Assembly: GCA_028274465.1 (NCBI GenBank)
Contig: CM051458.1
Span: 39,966,744 to 40,030,743 of the forward strand
Direction of reading: 5' to 3'
Source: Plantago ovata
Taxonomy: Eukaryota; Streptophyta; Magnoliopsida; Lamiales; Plantaginaceae
DNA: 64,000 bases
Below, piece after piece: positions 1 through 9,856 of this stretch. Within the stretch, counting starts at the first letter, position 1; every line of letters begins with the position of its first letter. The notes beneath the pieces are model-generated. The model was not told where the DNA came from and did not search any database. It saw only the letters and a program-made list of their open reading frames with translations. The position numbers were made by a program, and so were the translations under genes.

Positions 1-1128
1 ACATGCTGGGTATATAGTAGGTTATGTGATTCGTCAAATGAGTGACTTAGTTGTTGTGCTAGGAGAATTTCAATAAGCTAATTTCAATATGTTGTGAGGC
101 TTATTCTTATCTGCGGTAGCATTTTGCTTCGAATTTATACGAGAAAATAGTACCAAGAGTTCTTGAAGAATTTGTTTGTTATCATTGAGATTAGAAGAGT
201 CTCCCTTCTAGAAATTATGGCAAGAACAAGTAATTTCTATTGGTTTCTATGTGATAATGATATTTTGTAAACATGTTCGTCGATGTAACTCTTGAAATTT
301 AACAGAGTCTCGTCTCTGTTTACTGTTTTAACTTGATGCACAACTTGAAGAGATTCTTGAATCTTGGTTTAACTATATTTATATTGGTTTGTGCTGGATT
401 AAGAATTGATCAGGTGTTTTATTTATGTTATTTAGTACAATTTTTGTGGAAATTAAGAAGCAGCCAGGAAGAGGTATGGGTTTACGCACATTATCGCATT
501 GACAATGTTTTCTAATGTATTCCTTGCATATCTTGTAGTACAACTTATTTTTTAAAGTTGCTGATTGATATGAACATTTGCATGTTCCGTGGTATTTTCA
601 TTCCAGAATATTGAAAGGATTGGTCATACTCACAGGAGCTCTGGCAAAGCATATGGAAAAGGTATCTAAGTTCTAAGGTCAATGAAATAGTGCACTTGTA
701 GTGTAGTAAATTGATAACTTTACTTGAAGTTCTAGTTCGTAATGGGACAGGATGATCCTAAGGTGAATAGTCATGTTTACTTTGGATGGTTATTAATTGA
801 AATTTGAATTTTTGGTCATGCTACTTTGGATGGCTTTTGGTCATGCTAGATTTTTGTTAGATGGTTATGGGCATGGTTCTTTCTTGGTGCAATATGATTC
901 TTTGTGTATGTCTGCTTATGTGTAGCTTTGATTTTATTGTATTGTGTTTTGATTTACACTTGTAAAGTCACACTACATGCTCTATTAGCTCTTGGACTTA
1001 TTTTCCTTTTCTTTTTACTTCTTCTTGGTTGGTGTATATATATGGACTTGCGATGATTATATAATCGTTATCTTCTTCTTCTTGTAGTTTGATCATTCAA
1101 CAAGGGTAAGGAAGTGTTCTTTTATCTA
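1..1128 (+). other. Unassigned intron-like DNA with one candidate small exon
   Basis: T-rich, low-coding sequence resembling plant introns. The best exon-like piece is 607-661, which follows a pyrimidine tract ending in AG and is followed by GTATCT. I do not recognise its product in any frame. It lies upstream of an eEF1A fragment and of a CACTA 3' end, so the whole stretch could be cargo inside a CACTA element whose left end is outside the window or lost. No complete gene is visible here. Confidence 0.25.
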
Positions 1129-1191
1129 AAGAGAGGTTACGTTGCCTCCAACTCCAACGATGACCTTGCCAAGGAAGCTGCTAACTTCACA
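1129..1191 (+). pseudogene. eEF1A coding fragment (domain II piece)
   Basis: The 63 bases translate to [20 protein letters not shown] followed by T. This matches the highly conserved translation elongation factor eEF1A stretch [20 protein letters not shown], with K-to-N and P-to-L changes. Similarity stops abruptly at both ends. Upstream, the bases are unrelated to eEF1A except for one leucine. Downstream, the sequence runs straight into GTAAGC, a good splice-donor consensus. At about 21 codons of a roughly 447-codon protein this is a fragment with no function expected as a GTPase. It may have been captured by a transposon, since a CACTA terminus lies 0.7 kb downstream. Identification rests on remembered protein sequence. 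Confidence 0.75.
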
Positions 1192-1415
1192 GTAAGCAAT
1201 TCTCTTCCTTGTTGTAGTTGGGGCATTGCCTTTTAAAATGCACGTTTGAATAAAGGTTTTTAGGTTAAATTGGAGCATTGCCTATTGTACGAAACATTTC
1301 ATATGTATTGTTAGATTAGAGCATGGCCTATGTAGATATAAGCCAGCTGATAATGATTTGTGCATAAGGTGTTTTGTCGTGCGTATTGGATCATTTTCAT
1401 ATAGTATAAGAAAAT

Positions 1416-1486
1416 GGACGTTCGGTCTGATGGTATGATTCTCGTTAAGTGCGAGAGGTCGCGAGTTCAATTCTCGCAGCACCCCT
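1416..1486 (+). pseudogene. tRNA-Pro-like sequence
   Basis: The A-box region GGTCTGATGGTATGATTCTC and the B-box region GAGTTCAATTCTC resemble plant tRNA-Pro, as does the anticodon-arm flank GCGAGAGGT. The anticodon loop is two bases shorter than in a normal tRNA-Pro, so the UGG anticodon is lost. The acceptor stem pairs at only about five of seven positions. It is followed by an A/T-rich run. It is best read as a tRNA pseudogene or the head of a tRNA-derived SINE. No matching 3' body or target duplication was found. Confidence 0.6.
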
Positions 1487-1604
1487 TATTGCATTAAAAA
1501 AAATATTTTAATATTTTATTATATTGTAGGTGAATAAAAGAAATTAAAAGAAACAGAAAAAAACGAAATAGAAATTTATTCTTAAAAAAAAAATCATATT
1601 TAGC

Positions 1605-1925
1605 GACGGATAATCCGTCGCTACGCTTCAACCAGTGTAAGTGGAGCCACATGTCCCAGAATTTGGAGACGGATAAACTTATCCGTCGCCAAATTTAGAT
1701 ACGGGTAAATCTATCCGTTGCTCAATTTGCGTTGACCAACTGAGCGACGGATAATGTTACCCGTCGCTAAAATTAGAGACGGATAAACCCGATCCGTCAC
1801 TAATTCATTTAGCGACGCCACTTTTTGCGACGTCCTATTTAGCGACGCTAAGCCCTGTTAGCGACGAATCGGGCCTGAATAGCGACGGATGGCATCCGTC
1901 GCTATTCTCCCGTTTTCTTGTAGTG
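1605..1925 (+). mobile_element. CACTA (En/Spm) transposon 3' terminus with subterminal repeats
   Basis: The terminal bases TTTTCTTGTAGTG (1913-1925) are the reverse complement of the standard plant CACTA end CACTACAAGAAAA. Inward of it lies an array of direct and inverted copies of AGCGACGGAT/ATCCGTCGCT, the kind of subterminal repeat where En/Spm transposases bind. The orientation means the element extends leftward. No matching CACTACAAGAAA was found between 1 and 1900, so its left end is outside the window or lost. No transposase ORF is visible. Confidence 0.8.
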
Positions 1926-1954
1926 CAACCTTAAAACAAAAATAAAATATATGA

Positions 1955-2780
1955 TGCGAATGTATAATAGAATACGGATTGAATAAGAATAAAAAATTAC
2001 ATACAATTCAATCATATTAGATAAAACTTACAATTAGCATCGTGAAATAGAAATCAGGACTGACTACGAATTGATTAGTGATAATTGCAAGATCAAAGCT
2101 TTCGTAAAAGCATCCAACGTCAAAAACAATTTAATCAAGAAGATTAGACTAATCAATGAGTGAACAATTTAATCAGAATACAAAAACAATGATAAAAACT
2201 AACCCAATTAGCATCGAGCTTCATTTGTTCAGTAATGCCGTTCAAATCATCATCCTGAAAAACAAAAGACAAATCTGAAGACATGACAACAAAAGTAAAA
2301 TATCATTAGCGAATGTATAATAGAATACGGATTGAATAAGAATAAAAAAATACATACAATTCAATAATATTAGATAAAACTTACAATTAGCATCGCGGAA
2401 TAGAAATCAGGACTGACTACGAATTGATTAGTGATAATTGCAAGATCAAAACTTTCGTAAAAGCATCCAACGTCAAAAATAATTTAATCAAGAAGATTAG
2501 ACTAATCAATGAGTGAACAATTTAATCAGAATACAAAAACAATGATAAAAACTAACCCAATTAGCATCGAGCTTCATTTGTTCAGTAATGCTGTTCAATT
2601 CATCATTCCGGAAAAACAAAGACAAATCTAAAGACATGAGAACAAAAATAAAATATCATTAACGAATGTATAATAGAATACGGATTGAATAAGAATAAAA
2701 AAATACATACAATTCAATGATATTACAGAAATCAGGACTGACTACGAATTGATTAGTGATAATTGCAAGATCAAATTCTT
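1955..2780. repeat. 353-bp direct tandem repeat, about 2.3 copies
   Basis: The phrase GAATGTATAATAGAATACGG begins at 1958, 2311 and 2664, an exact period of 353 bases. Copies 1 and 2 are nearly identical along their length. Copy 3 is shorter and ends in a stretch containing CAGGACTGACTACGAATTG near 2730. Each full unit includes the minus-strand exon-like piece described separately, so this is an internal tandem duplication of exon-plus-intron DNA rather than a simple satellite. Confidence 0.9.
2204..2254 (-). other. Exon-like 51-bp piece, duplicated in the tandem repeat
   Basis: Read on the minus strand it is preceded by TTTTTCAG and followed by GTTAGT, and encodes DDDLNGITEQMKLDANW in one open phase. 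The second copy, at about 2557-2607, encodes a near-identical peptide (ELNSITEQMKLDANW), but its acceptor AG is altered. I do not recognise the protein. It looks like one small exon of a host gene, duplicated with its introns and now isolated. Confidence 0.35.
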
Positions 2781-2839
2781 ATCGAAGAGACTGATTTCTA
2801 AAGACAAATTCAAAAATTGATAGAGAGGATACAGAATGA

Positions 2840-2875
2840 GGTTAGCTATATATAATCGTTTTTTAGGGTTTAGAA
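2840..2875 (-). promoter_or_regulatory. Promoter-like TATA plus telo-box, minus strand
   Basis: On the minus strand there is a telo-box AAACCCTA (2864-2871) about 10 bases upstream of TATATATAG (2846-2854), followed by non-coding sequence leading toward the duplicated exon-like pieces. Telo-boxes are typical of plant promoters for translation-related genes. No convincing start codon or long ORF follows, so this may be a remnant promoter. Confidence 0.3.
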
Positions 2876-3118
2876 GATCCTTAATTCATGCAATGATTTT
2901 TGCTCCGTTTGAATTTAAATAGAAATTACTCACCACAATAAAGCAAAAAATCTAAACATTCCATATATTTTGATTTTCAACATTGATGAGGCGTGCATGG
3001 AAAGAAAGGAAAGACAATAAAACTTAAGACTTACCAAAATAACTTATAGAATTTGTTACGAACAAAAATATTAAATCAAACAACAATACTTAATGTTGTC
3101 AATAAAAACGATTGAAAA

Positions 3119-3187
3119 GTTGTGGCTGAGTGGAATGTGGTGATGCTCATGATATATGCACCTGGGTTCAATTCCCTCCGACCACAG
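3119..3187 (+). pseudogene. tRNA-like hairpin, copy 1
   Basis: An A-box-like TGGCTGAGTGG and a B-box-like GGGTTCAATTCCC sit about 35 bases apart, close to true tRNA spacing. The ends GTTGTGG and CCACAG can pair as an acceptor-like stem, and a T-run follows, as in Pol III terminators. The arms do not fold into a canonical cloverleaf with a clear anticodon. It is tRNA-derived or convergent, not a working tRNA. Confidence 0.45.
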
Positions 3188-3357
3188 TTTTTTTTACTTT
3201 TAATTAAATGATTTATTCGATTAATCACTGATTTAATAATTAATATTCTAGAGTAATTGTTACGGAAAAAACTTAATTGTTAATAAATAAAATTAAAAGC
3301 ATAAAATATTAAATCAAACACCAATACTTGATGTTGTCAACAATATACTATTGAAAA

Positions 3358-3428
3358 GCTGTGACCGAGTGGAATGTGGTGATGTTCATCATATATGCCA
3401 CCCGGGTTCAATTCCCTCTGGCCATAGC
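3358..3428 (+). pseudogene. tRNA-like hairpin, copy 2
   Basis: This is the duplicate of the 3119-3187 element, with A-box-like TGACCGAGTGG and B-box-like GGGTTCAATTCCC. The outer stem is longer here: AAAAGCTGTGACC at the 5' side pairs with GGCCATAGCTTTT at the 3' side with few mismatches. Changes between the copies tend to keep the outer stem pairing. Confidence 0.45.
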
Positions 3429-3430
3429 TT

Positions 3431-4151
3431 TTGCGATTGTTTTTTTAATTTATTCTTTCCATAAATTCGCAAAAAATATTATTCTTAAAATCAAAACAAA
3501 AATAATTTAATCACTAATTTATTAAATATCATTTCTCAATAATTAAAATTAATTGTGAATGAATAAACTAAAAAAAATTAAACTCATTTTCGTACAATTG
3601 TGTCTACGAATTTAATTTTAATTCCAGAATATATTTTACCTAGATTTTAGTTAACATTTTAATTCACCGTTTAAATAAAAAAAATATTTATTTTTAATTT
3701 TAAAATTCATTTTGCCAGGAATTTAATTGACACCATAATTGAACATTTAATTAATAAACAATTTATTTTTAAATTCCGAAATTTGTTTTGTTGTATAATT
3801 CAATTAACATATTATTTTAATTAAACATATAAATAAAAAACGCATAAATGTATGGCTCGACGTTTTTTATAAGAAAGAAGGAAGACGAATTAAAATTACC
3901 AAAATTAGATGAATGAAAACTTACCAAAACAAATGAAATTGAATCTTTTCCATGAGCTCAAAATTTTTGCCACATAGTGTGAAAGCTATTGAAAATAAAA
4001 TTGGACTCTCCTAGACCCCTATTTCATGTATATATAGATACATCTTGCTAGCAAATAATTCTCTGAGAATATCAATTAAATGAGGCGTTATTCGATAGCT
4101 TTAATCACTGTTGTTCGGTTAAATTTGTAACAGATCGATGTCTGATGAAAG
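3431..4151. other. AT-rich spacer, nothing recognised
   Basis: Very AT-rich with many short A and T runs. I see no ORF, RNA gene or terminal repeat. It forms the left flank of gypsy element A. Confidence 0.5.
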
Positions 4152-4449
4152 TGATGCGGTGCAACTTGAGTTGCACAAGTATTAGAGTTTGGCTAGAGTT
4201 AGGATTTCGTTTCCTTTTTGCTTTCTGTTTAGAGTCAGTAGAGTTAGTATAGTAATTAGTTAGGATGTCTTTTCCTTTCCAGTACTTTCTGTTTCCTGCT
4301 ATTTAAATACCGTGTCTGTCATCTTTACATTCAGTTTTTGAGTTTATAATAGAAAATCGAGGTTTCCTCATAACGTGTCAATTATCGGTATTCTGTTGAA
4401 TCAACGATTGTTGATAATAATTCCCCTGTCAACCACGTACGCTGCATCA
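4152..4449 (+). repeat. Element A 5' LTR
   Basis: Starts TGATGCGGTGCAACTTGAG and ends GTACGCTGCATCA, with the near-identical partner at 27190-27486. TATTTAAATA at 4300-4309 is the likely TATA region. The 298-base length is short for gypsy but within range. Confidence 0.95.
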
Positions 4450-4452
4450 GAT

Positions 4453-4466
4453 TGGTATCAGATTCC
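4453..4466 (+). other. Element A primer-binding site
   Basis: TGGTATCAGATTCC lies three bases after the 5' LTR and matches the complement of the 3' end of plant initiator tRNA-Met (TGGTATCAGAGC type) over its first bases. Confidence 0.8.
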
Positions 4467-4481
4467 AGTCGATCCTGCACC

Positions 4482-5874
4482 ATGCCGCCCCGAAGAAATG
4501 TTCGCGCTGTTGCTGCTAATCCAGGCGATGATGGATCCGATCAACAAGCTGAGTTGCGCCGTGATAACGCCGATCTGTGGCGCCAGGTTGAATTATTGAC
4601 GCAGCACCTAGCAGATTCTGTCAACGCTCAATATCGTGAGTATGATGATGAACTCACGCCGTCTGATAGTAATCTTTTGCTGGTACCGGAGTCGTTCACC
4701 CAACCGTCCTAATCGCCGCTGGGAGCAGGGGTTTAGGGTGGAGATTCCGCAGTTCGATGGCAATCTCGACGCCGAGGCGTTTATAAATTGGCTATCACAA
4801 GTCGAAGAGATTCTGGATTTCAAGGAGGTCCCGGATGATCGTCACGTGTTGTTGGTGACCATTCGTCTGCAAGGTCGTGCTCAAGCTTGGTGGCAGCAGC
4901 TGAAACAGACTCGCCTTCGCCAGGGCAAAGGCAAAATTTCGACTTGGGAAAAATTTAAGAAGCATATTAGGGCGGCCTTCCTTCCCTATAATTTTGATCG
5001 GGAGTTGTACCAGAAATTCCAGAACCTACGCCAAGGCAATCGTTCTGTTAATGATTACTCCCATGACTTTTACTCGTTTCTTGCTCGCGTCGATCTTACT
5101 AAAACTCCCCTTCAGTTGGTGTCTCGGTATATTGGCGGTTTACGTCTTCAATTGCAAGACGTCCTCAACATGTTTGATCCAGTGAGTGTGGCGGAAGCGC
5201 ACCAACGCGCGTCCCAGGCAGAAAAACAATTAGCAAGGCGCGCCTCTGGGAATTTTCGCACGCCTGCTGGCCTGTCCAACACAGGTTCCTCACCTTCTGC
5301 GGGTACTGCCGAGCGACAGGCCCCGTCCACCAGCCGTGGTTATTCTAACCCCTCCCGTGCTGCTGGTACAAAGTGTTTTAATTGTGGTGACTATGGCCAT
5401 CGACAAGCAGATTGTCGCAAAGCCCCTGCTACTACACGGGGATTATTCACCGATGGGATTGACTCTGCTACTTCTCCTATCTATGATAACCCGATCTATG
5501 ATGATGTTGCCGATGATGATGATGTTACGGAGGAAGTGGTGACGGGAGATGTTGGCCCTCTCCTCGTGCTCCGACGGTCATGTTTGACTCTGCGCACTTC
5601 GGATACGGAATGGTTGCGTAATAATATTTTTCATTCGACTTGCACCATTGGCGGGAAAGTGTATACTTTCATCATCGACGCTGGTAGTTGTGAGAATGTC
5701 ATGTCCGAAATTGCTGTCTCCAACTTAACCTTCCCACGGAGCCCCATCCAAAGCCATACAAACTTTCTTGGCTCAGTCAAGGTACGGACGTTACCGTGTC
5801 TAAACGTGTGCTTATTACTCTATCTATTGGCCCAAGCTACTGTGATTCGATTTACTGCGATGTTGTCCCCATGA
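4482..5874 (+). CDS. Element A gag and protease region (fossil)
   Basis: From the ATG at 4482 ([18 protein letters not shown]) the sequence encodes an N-terminal segment, then a Retrotrans_gag-type domain at about 4730-5240 ([28 protein letters not shown]). A CCHC zinc knuckle [14 protein letters not shown] follows at about 5373, then a retropepsin-like active-site motif IIDAGS near 5670. Gag packages the element RNA into virus-like particles and the protease cleaves the polyprotein. The region is covered by more than one open frame and is treated as a fossil. Confidence 0.85.
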
Positions 5875-5884
5875 TGCATGTCAT

Positions 5885-6436
5885 TTGTTATTGGGGCGCC
5901 CGTGGCAATACGATAACACCGTCCAACATGATGGCCGTATGAACACTTACTCATTCTTGTTTCGCGGTAAGAAAATTGTGTTACTTCCGAACAAGCCCAA
6001 AGGGCATCTCGCCCCTGCTCCACCACCGTCGACGCCTGCTACCCTTTTATCCCGGGTTCCGTTCCAAACTGCTATGGAGGAATCAGGCATGGTTTTTATT
6101 TTATTCTCCTATCCAGTAGCAACACCTCAGGCTACTGTAGCGCCTGCGGCGGTCCAGCCGCTGTTGGAGGAATTTTCCGATGTCTTTCCACAGTCGTTGC
6201 CCTCCGAATTACCTCCCCTACGGGACATTCAGCACCACATCGATCTAGTGCCCGGGGCTGCCTTACCTAACCGCCCGCACTATCGCATGAGTCCCAGGGA
6301 ACACGAAGAACTACGTCGGCAAGTTGAGGAGCTACTTGCTAAAGGCCACATTCGAGAAAGCCTTAGCCCATGCGCTGTCCCAGCCCTCCTTACACCTAAG
6401 AAAGACGGATCTTGGCGTATGTGTGTAGATAGTCAT
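5885..6436 (+). CDS. Element A protease-RT linker and RT N-terminus (fossil)
   Basis: Encodes the linker and start of the gypsy reverse transcriptase: [20 protein letters not shown], then [20 protein letters not shown] and [15 protein letters not shown], the first conserved RT block. It stops where copia element B is inserted. The target duplication GTCAT (6432-6436) is the left copy. RT coding resumes at 24838. Confidence 0.88.
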
Positions 6437-6746
6437 TGTAAGAAAATTCGGTCAGAGTTGCCCCTAGGGTACGCAGCGGAATTTCAAAAATTTTCTTAAC
6501 ATACAGGTTAATTGATTATGCATATGTCGTATATATTTAAACACGTCAATTAGAAGACTAACCTTACTTCCAAAGCAGCTTCCAAGTCTTCGTAATAATT
6601 CGGTGTATCTTCTCCTTCGTCGAAGTCGAAGATATCTACAATGCTCCTTATATCTGCAAGACAATAAGAGTTAGTTTCCAGCTCCTAGAACCTCAACCTT
6701 GGTATCCACGAATGAACAGCCTATCGAAAGAATGCTAGGATATTCT
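6437..6746 (-). repeat. Element B left (3') LTR, outer part
   Basis: Starts TGTAAGAAAATTCGGTCAGA and aligns with the first 310 bases of the right LTR at 22756 and with both LTRs of D (47671, 55471). It is separated from its inner part (16630-17103) by element C. Confidence 0.92.
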
Positions 6747-8135
6747 TGATGAACGTATTTTTGACGCGTTCATCTTGTCTTTTTCACCTTCTTTTGCTAT
6801 CTTCTAGCCTTGTTTTTTGGTTAGTTTTGTAGAATTGTGTCACGTTTTGTGTTTTCTGCATTTTCAGGCACTTAGGTACGAAACGATGTTTTTGGAGCTA
6901 AAAACGAGCCTTTTTGATGGAAAAGACGGCCCCGTTGAAGTTCTCCTATCTCCGTGGCTTGTTCGTAAGTGTTTGAGCATCAATAAGCATCGAGAAGGAT
7001 GAGTCCAAGGCACCCGAGGGCCATGCGAGGGCAAAACGATTGAGTTTGAAGACAAAAATCTGCCCAGGAGCCAAGCTAAGCGCCTGGAATAGTGAAGCGC
7101 TTCGCTTCAATTTCCAGGAGCTTGGGCACAGAAGCCAAGCGAAGCGCTTGGAGTGCCCGAAGCGCTTCGCTTGCCAAGCGGTCCGCTTGGCTCCTCCAAG
7201 CGGTTACGTTTTCGGATTTTCCTTCTTAGATCTGATCTTTGATCATTTTTTGATATCTTTTGAACTGTAACTTCCTTTTGGAGAGCTCCTAAGCCCCAAA
7301 ACTCAGGGAATATTCAGATTTCTTTGTATTTTAGCTTGGGATTCAAGGTTTTGATTGAGGATTCATCCTTTGTAATCATCTACGGAGAGGTTTTCTTTGA
7401 TTCCCACCGATTAGTGACAGCTTTGGTGGTAACTTGTATCACTCTCTTGTCTTGTAGTTTGATATGATGTATTCCAATTATTATTCATATGAATTGATGT
7501 CTATGTTGATGAATATGAGTAGCTAAATCTTTTGTGTTGGTGGTAGAATGTAGAATATGCATGCTATGGGTTATGTTTATGCTTACATGAGATTGTGATT
7601 CAATCTTGCTGCAAATCCCTTCATATGATTCTTAGTTGCCTATAAAATATATTCGAATTGAGTATAGTGACAAACTCTTGGTCAATGAAAGCTATAGGAT
7701 TGTATGTCAGAGATTTGCAGCATGCTAGATAAATGGTGTTGGTGACAAGCACCTCTAAATTATTGATAGTGATCTTTCATGATGTGTGTCTTAAATTTGC
7801 CTAGACAAGTTGCTTATCAGACTTGATCGAAGGTTCTACGCACTGAACTTGTGAGCATATACGTAACCCATGCATGTGTATTTGATTTCTACCACCAATC
7901 GTTTTCCAAGCTTGTTTACAACAATCTGTTTTCTCGTTGCTATTGTTCAAAGGAAACGATTCTCAAACATTTGAACTCGTTGACTGAAATTACTTGCAAA
8001 AACCTCAAGCAAAGCCACGTTAGGTCCCGAGAGAACGACACTCGGGGACAACTTGCCATTGCACTCTAGTTTGTGTAGTGATAAGTGTTCTTAGGCTTTT
8101 AAAACAAATTTAATTGCTGAAAAACGACATCATCA
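6747..8135 (+). repeat. Element C 5' LTR
   Basis: Starts TGATGAACGTATTTTTGACG and ends GACATCA just before the primer site. It contains a cluster of AGCG/CGCT palindromes at 7066-7200 that recurs elsewhere in the element. Confidence 0.88.
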
Positions 8136-8138
8136 ATT

Positions 8139-8156
8139 TGGCGCCGTTGCCGGGGA
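8139..8156 (+). other. Element C primer-binding site
   Basis: TGGCGCCGTTGCCGGGGA lies just after the LTR. This is the standard primer site of plant Athila-type elements (commonly assigned to tRNA-Asp). Confidence 0.9.
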
Positions 8157-8306
8157 CTTAACTCCTTTGGTTGGTGTTTTTGTTTTGTTTTTTTCAGCCA
8201 ACATCTCTTTCCCACCCCCTTATTTCTTTCTTGATTGATTTGTGTGAAAGCTTTGCGAAACTAACAGAAACTTACAGTTAGTTGGAGGCTTTGTTGTTGA
8301 ACAGGT

Positions 8307-9171
8307 ATGGAAGAAGTTCGCTTGAACGAAACTTTCAAAGTCCGGTATGAGGCGATAAGGAAAGAGCCGGCAATTTATCTTGAACCGGAGGCTAGGTTAT
8401 ATGAGGTCACTGATGAAATTCTCTATAGCATAGCTACCTTCCGAGATTCGCCTTGTGAGAATGCATTACGATTCGTGGTAGAATACCGGCGCGACGTTGG
8501 GTTGTTACCACCACGTGATTTGAATGATGATCAGCTCTTGCGTCGGTTGTTTCCATGTGCTCTTACTGGGAACTCTAAGGAATGGTTGAGATCTTTGCCT
8601 GGGGGATCATTGAGGAGCTGGCAAGACGTGGTAGACGCCTTTCTTGATCGGTTCCTTTCGCCTAGGGAAAATGAAGAGCTCAAGAAGCGGATAATATAAT
8701 TCGCTCAGCGGAAGGGAGAGAGGTTCTGCGATGCTCTAGAGAGATTTGAGCTCTACAAGGGCGAATGCCCACATCATCGGTTGAGCGAACATGAACTGAT
8801 TACTTGTTTTTATCGAGGATTGGATGAAGACTTGCAGTTGGTGATAGATGGTGCATGTGACGGTATGGAGAATTGTACCGTATCCCAAAACAAAGAGGTT
8901 TTTGGGAGATTGCTCGCTGCAACACGAAACCATGCTCTTGTGCCACCGATTGACTACTCAGAGATGTATCGAGCACCCAAGCCTATTGCCATTAGTTCTT
9001 ATGATGACAACTTCGATTATAGAGTGAAGACATGCTCGGGCGAAAATATTCCATATTACGTCTTTGAGGTGGAAGACTCGCAAGCTCAAGGTGAAGAGGA
9101 GTGCTTCACCGAAGAGGAAGAAAAGGTGTTATCCACTCTAATGGAGGTTTGGGAAATGTGCTCGGTGTAGC
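8307..9171 (+). CDS. Element C gag (fossil)
   Basis: Begins MEEVRLNETFKVRYEA. The Retrotrans_gag-like core is at about 8530-8690 (LFPCALTGNSKEWLRSLPGG, WQDVVDAFLDRFLSP), followed by the helical part ERFCDALERFELYKGECPHH. Gag would form the particle shell. It is covered by more than one open frame and is described only as a fossil. Confidence 0.82.
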
Positions 9172-9856
9172 GGGTAAATACCAAGAGGATTTTGATACTA
9201 GAATGGAGTGTGTGTATGAAGTTCTAGGAGAATCTGAGGTCATGCTCGAGTTACTAGAAGAGAAAATGAGTGAAGAAAGGGGTTCCGAGTGTTACATGCA
9301 TGAAGAAAATTCACTGGAAATTCAGGCTGAGCGCTTGGAACAGTCAAGCGAAGCGCTTGAAATTCCAGGAGAGGAAAAAAAAGAAGCTCCAGGAGCCAGG
9401 CGAAGCGCTTGTCCTGAGCCAAGCGAAGCGCTTGGCAAGCGCTCCGCCTGCGCTCTGTCAAGCGGTCCGCCTGAGACCTGGGAGGAAAATTCTGATTTTT
9501 CCGAAAATGAGAGAAATCTTAATCGTCAAGAGGAGTTCATTGAGGGACTTGAGGCTGATCTGGAAGGCGAAGAAGAACATTGTGAAAGCTCCAGGATTGA
9601 GGAAGAACTTGAAGAGGCAAACATACTTTTGCGGAGTGGCAAGGAATCAAGACCACCATATCCTTTGATGTATCCTTCTAAAACTAAATCTTTGCCTAAT
9701 AATACATGTGATACAGGTGATGATAAGCAGCTGGAGAAGGAGGTTGTATAAGAAGCCGCACCAACCCCTGAACTTGTTACTGAGAAGGATAAGGAAGAAG
9801 AGGAAGGGGGTGCACAACAAAAGGAGGGCGGACTCCATAAGTCGCCTAATCCTTAT
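9172..9856 (+). CDS. Element C gag C-terminal and linker region (fossil)
   Basis: Acidic, low-complexity coding stretch rich in Glu, Ser and Leu (ECYMHEENSLEIQAERLEQS). At 9326-9475 it contains the same AGCG/CGCT palindrome cluster seen in the LTRs, here translated as Ser-Glu-Ala-Leu and Arg-Ser-Ala-Cys motifs. No zinc knuckle is recognised. Confidence 0.65.

Larger units (their letters stand above)
3070..3430. repeat. 238-bp imperfect duplication carrying tRNA-like hairpins
   Basis: The segment starting TTAAATCAAACAACAATACT at 3071 is repeated from 3309 (TTAAATCAAACACCAATACT). Each copy ends in a tRNA-like hairpin. The copies differ at many positions, so the duplication is older than the 353-bp tandem upstream. 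Confidence 0.75.

Noticed and set aside
1282-1482. 66-residue minus-strand frame
   Set aside because: It overlaps the tRNA-Pro-like sequence and has no coding signal.
1605-1925. Regular AGCGACGG repeats considered as a CRISPR-like array
   Set aside because: The repeats are in both orientations, irregularly spaced and end in a CACTA terminus. They are transposon subterminal repeats in a plant genome.
9240-9668. Frames in other phases across the Athila gag region (73 and 132 residues)
   Set aside because: They are shadows caused by the palindrome cluster. The sense gag phase fits the family better.
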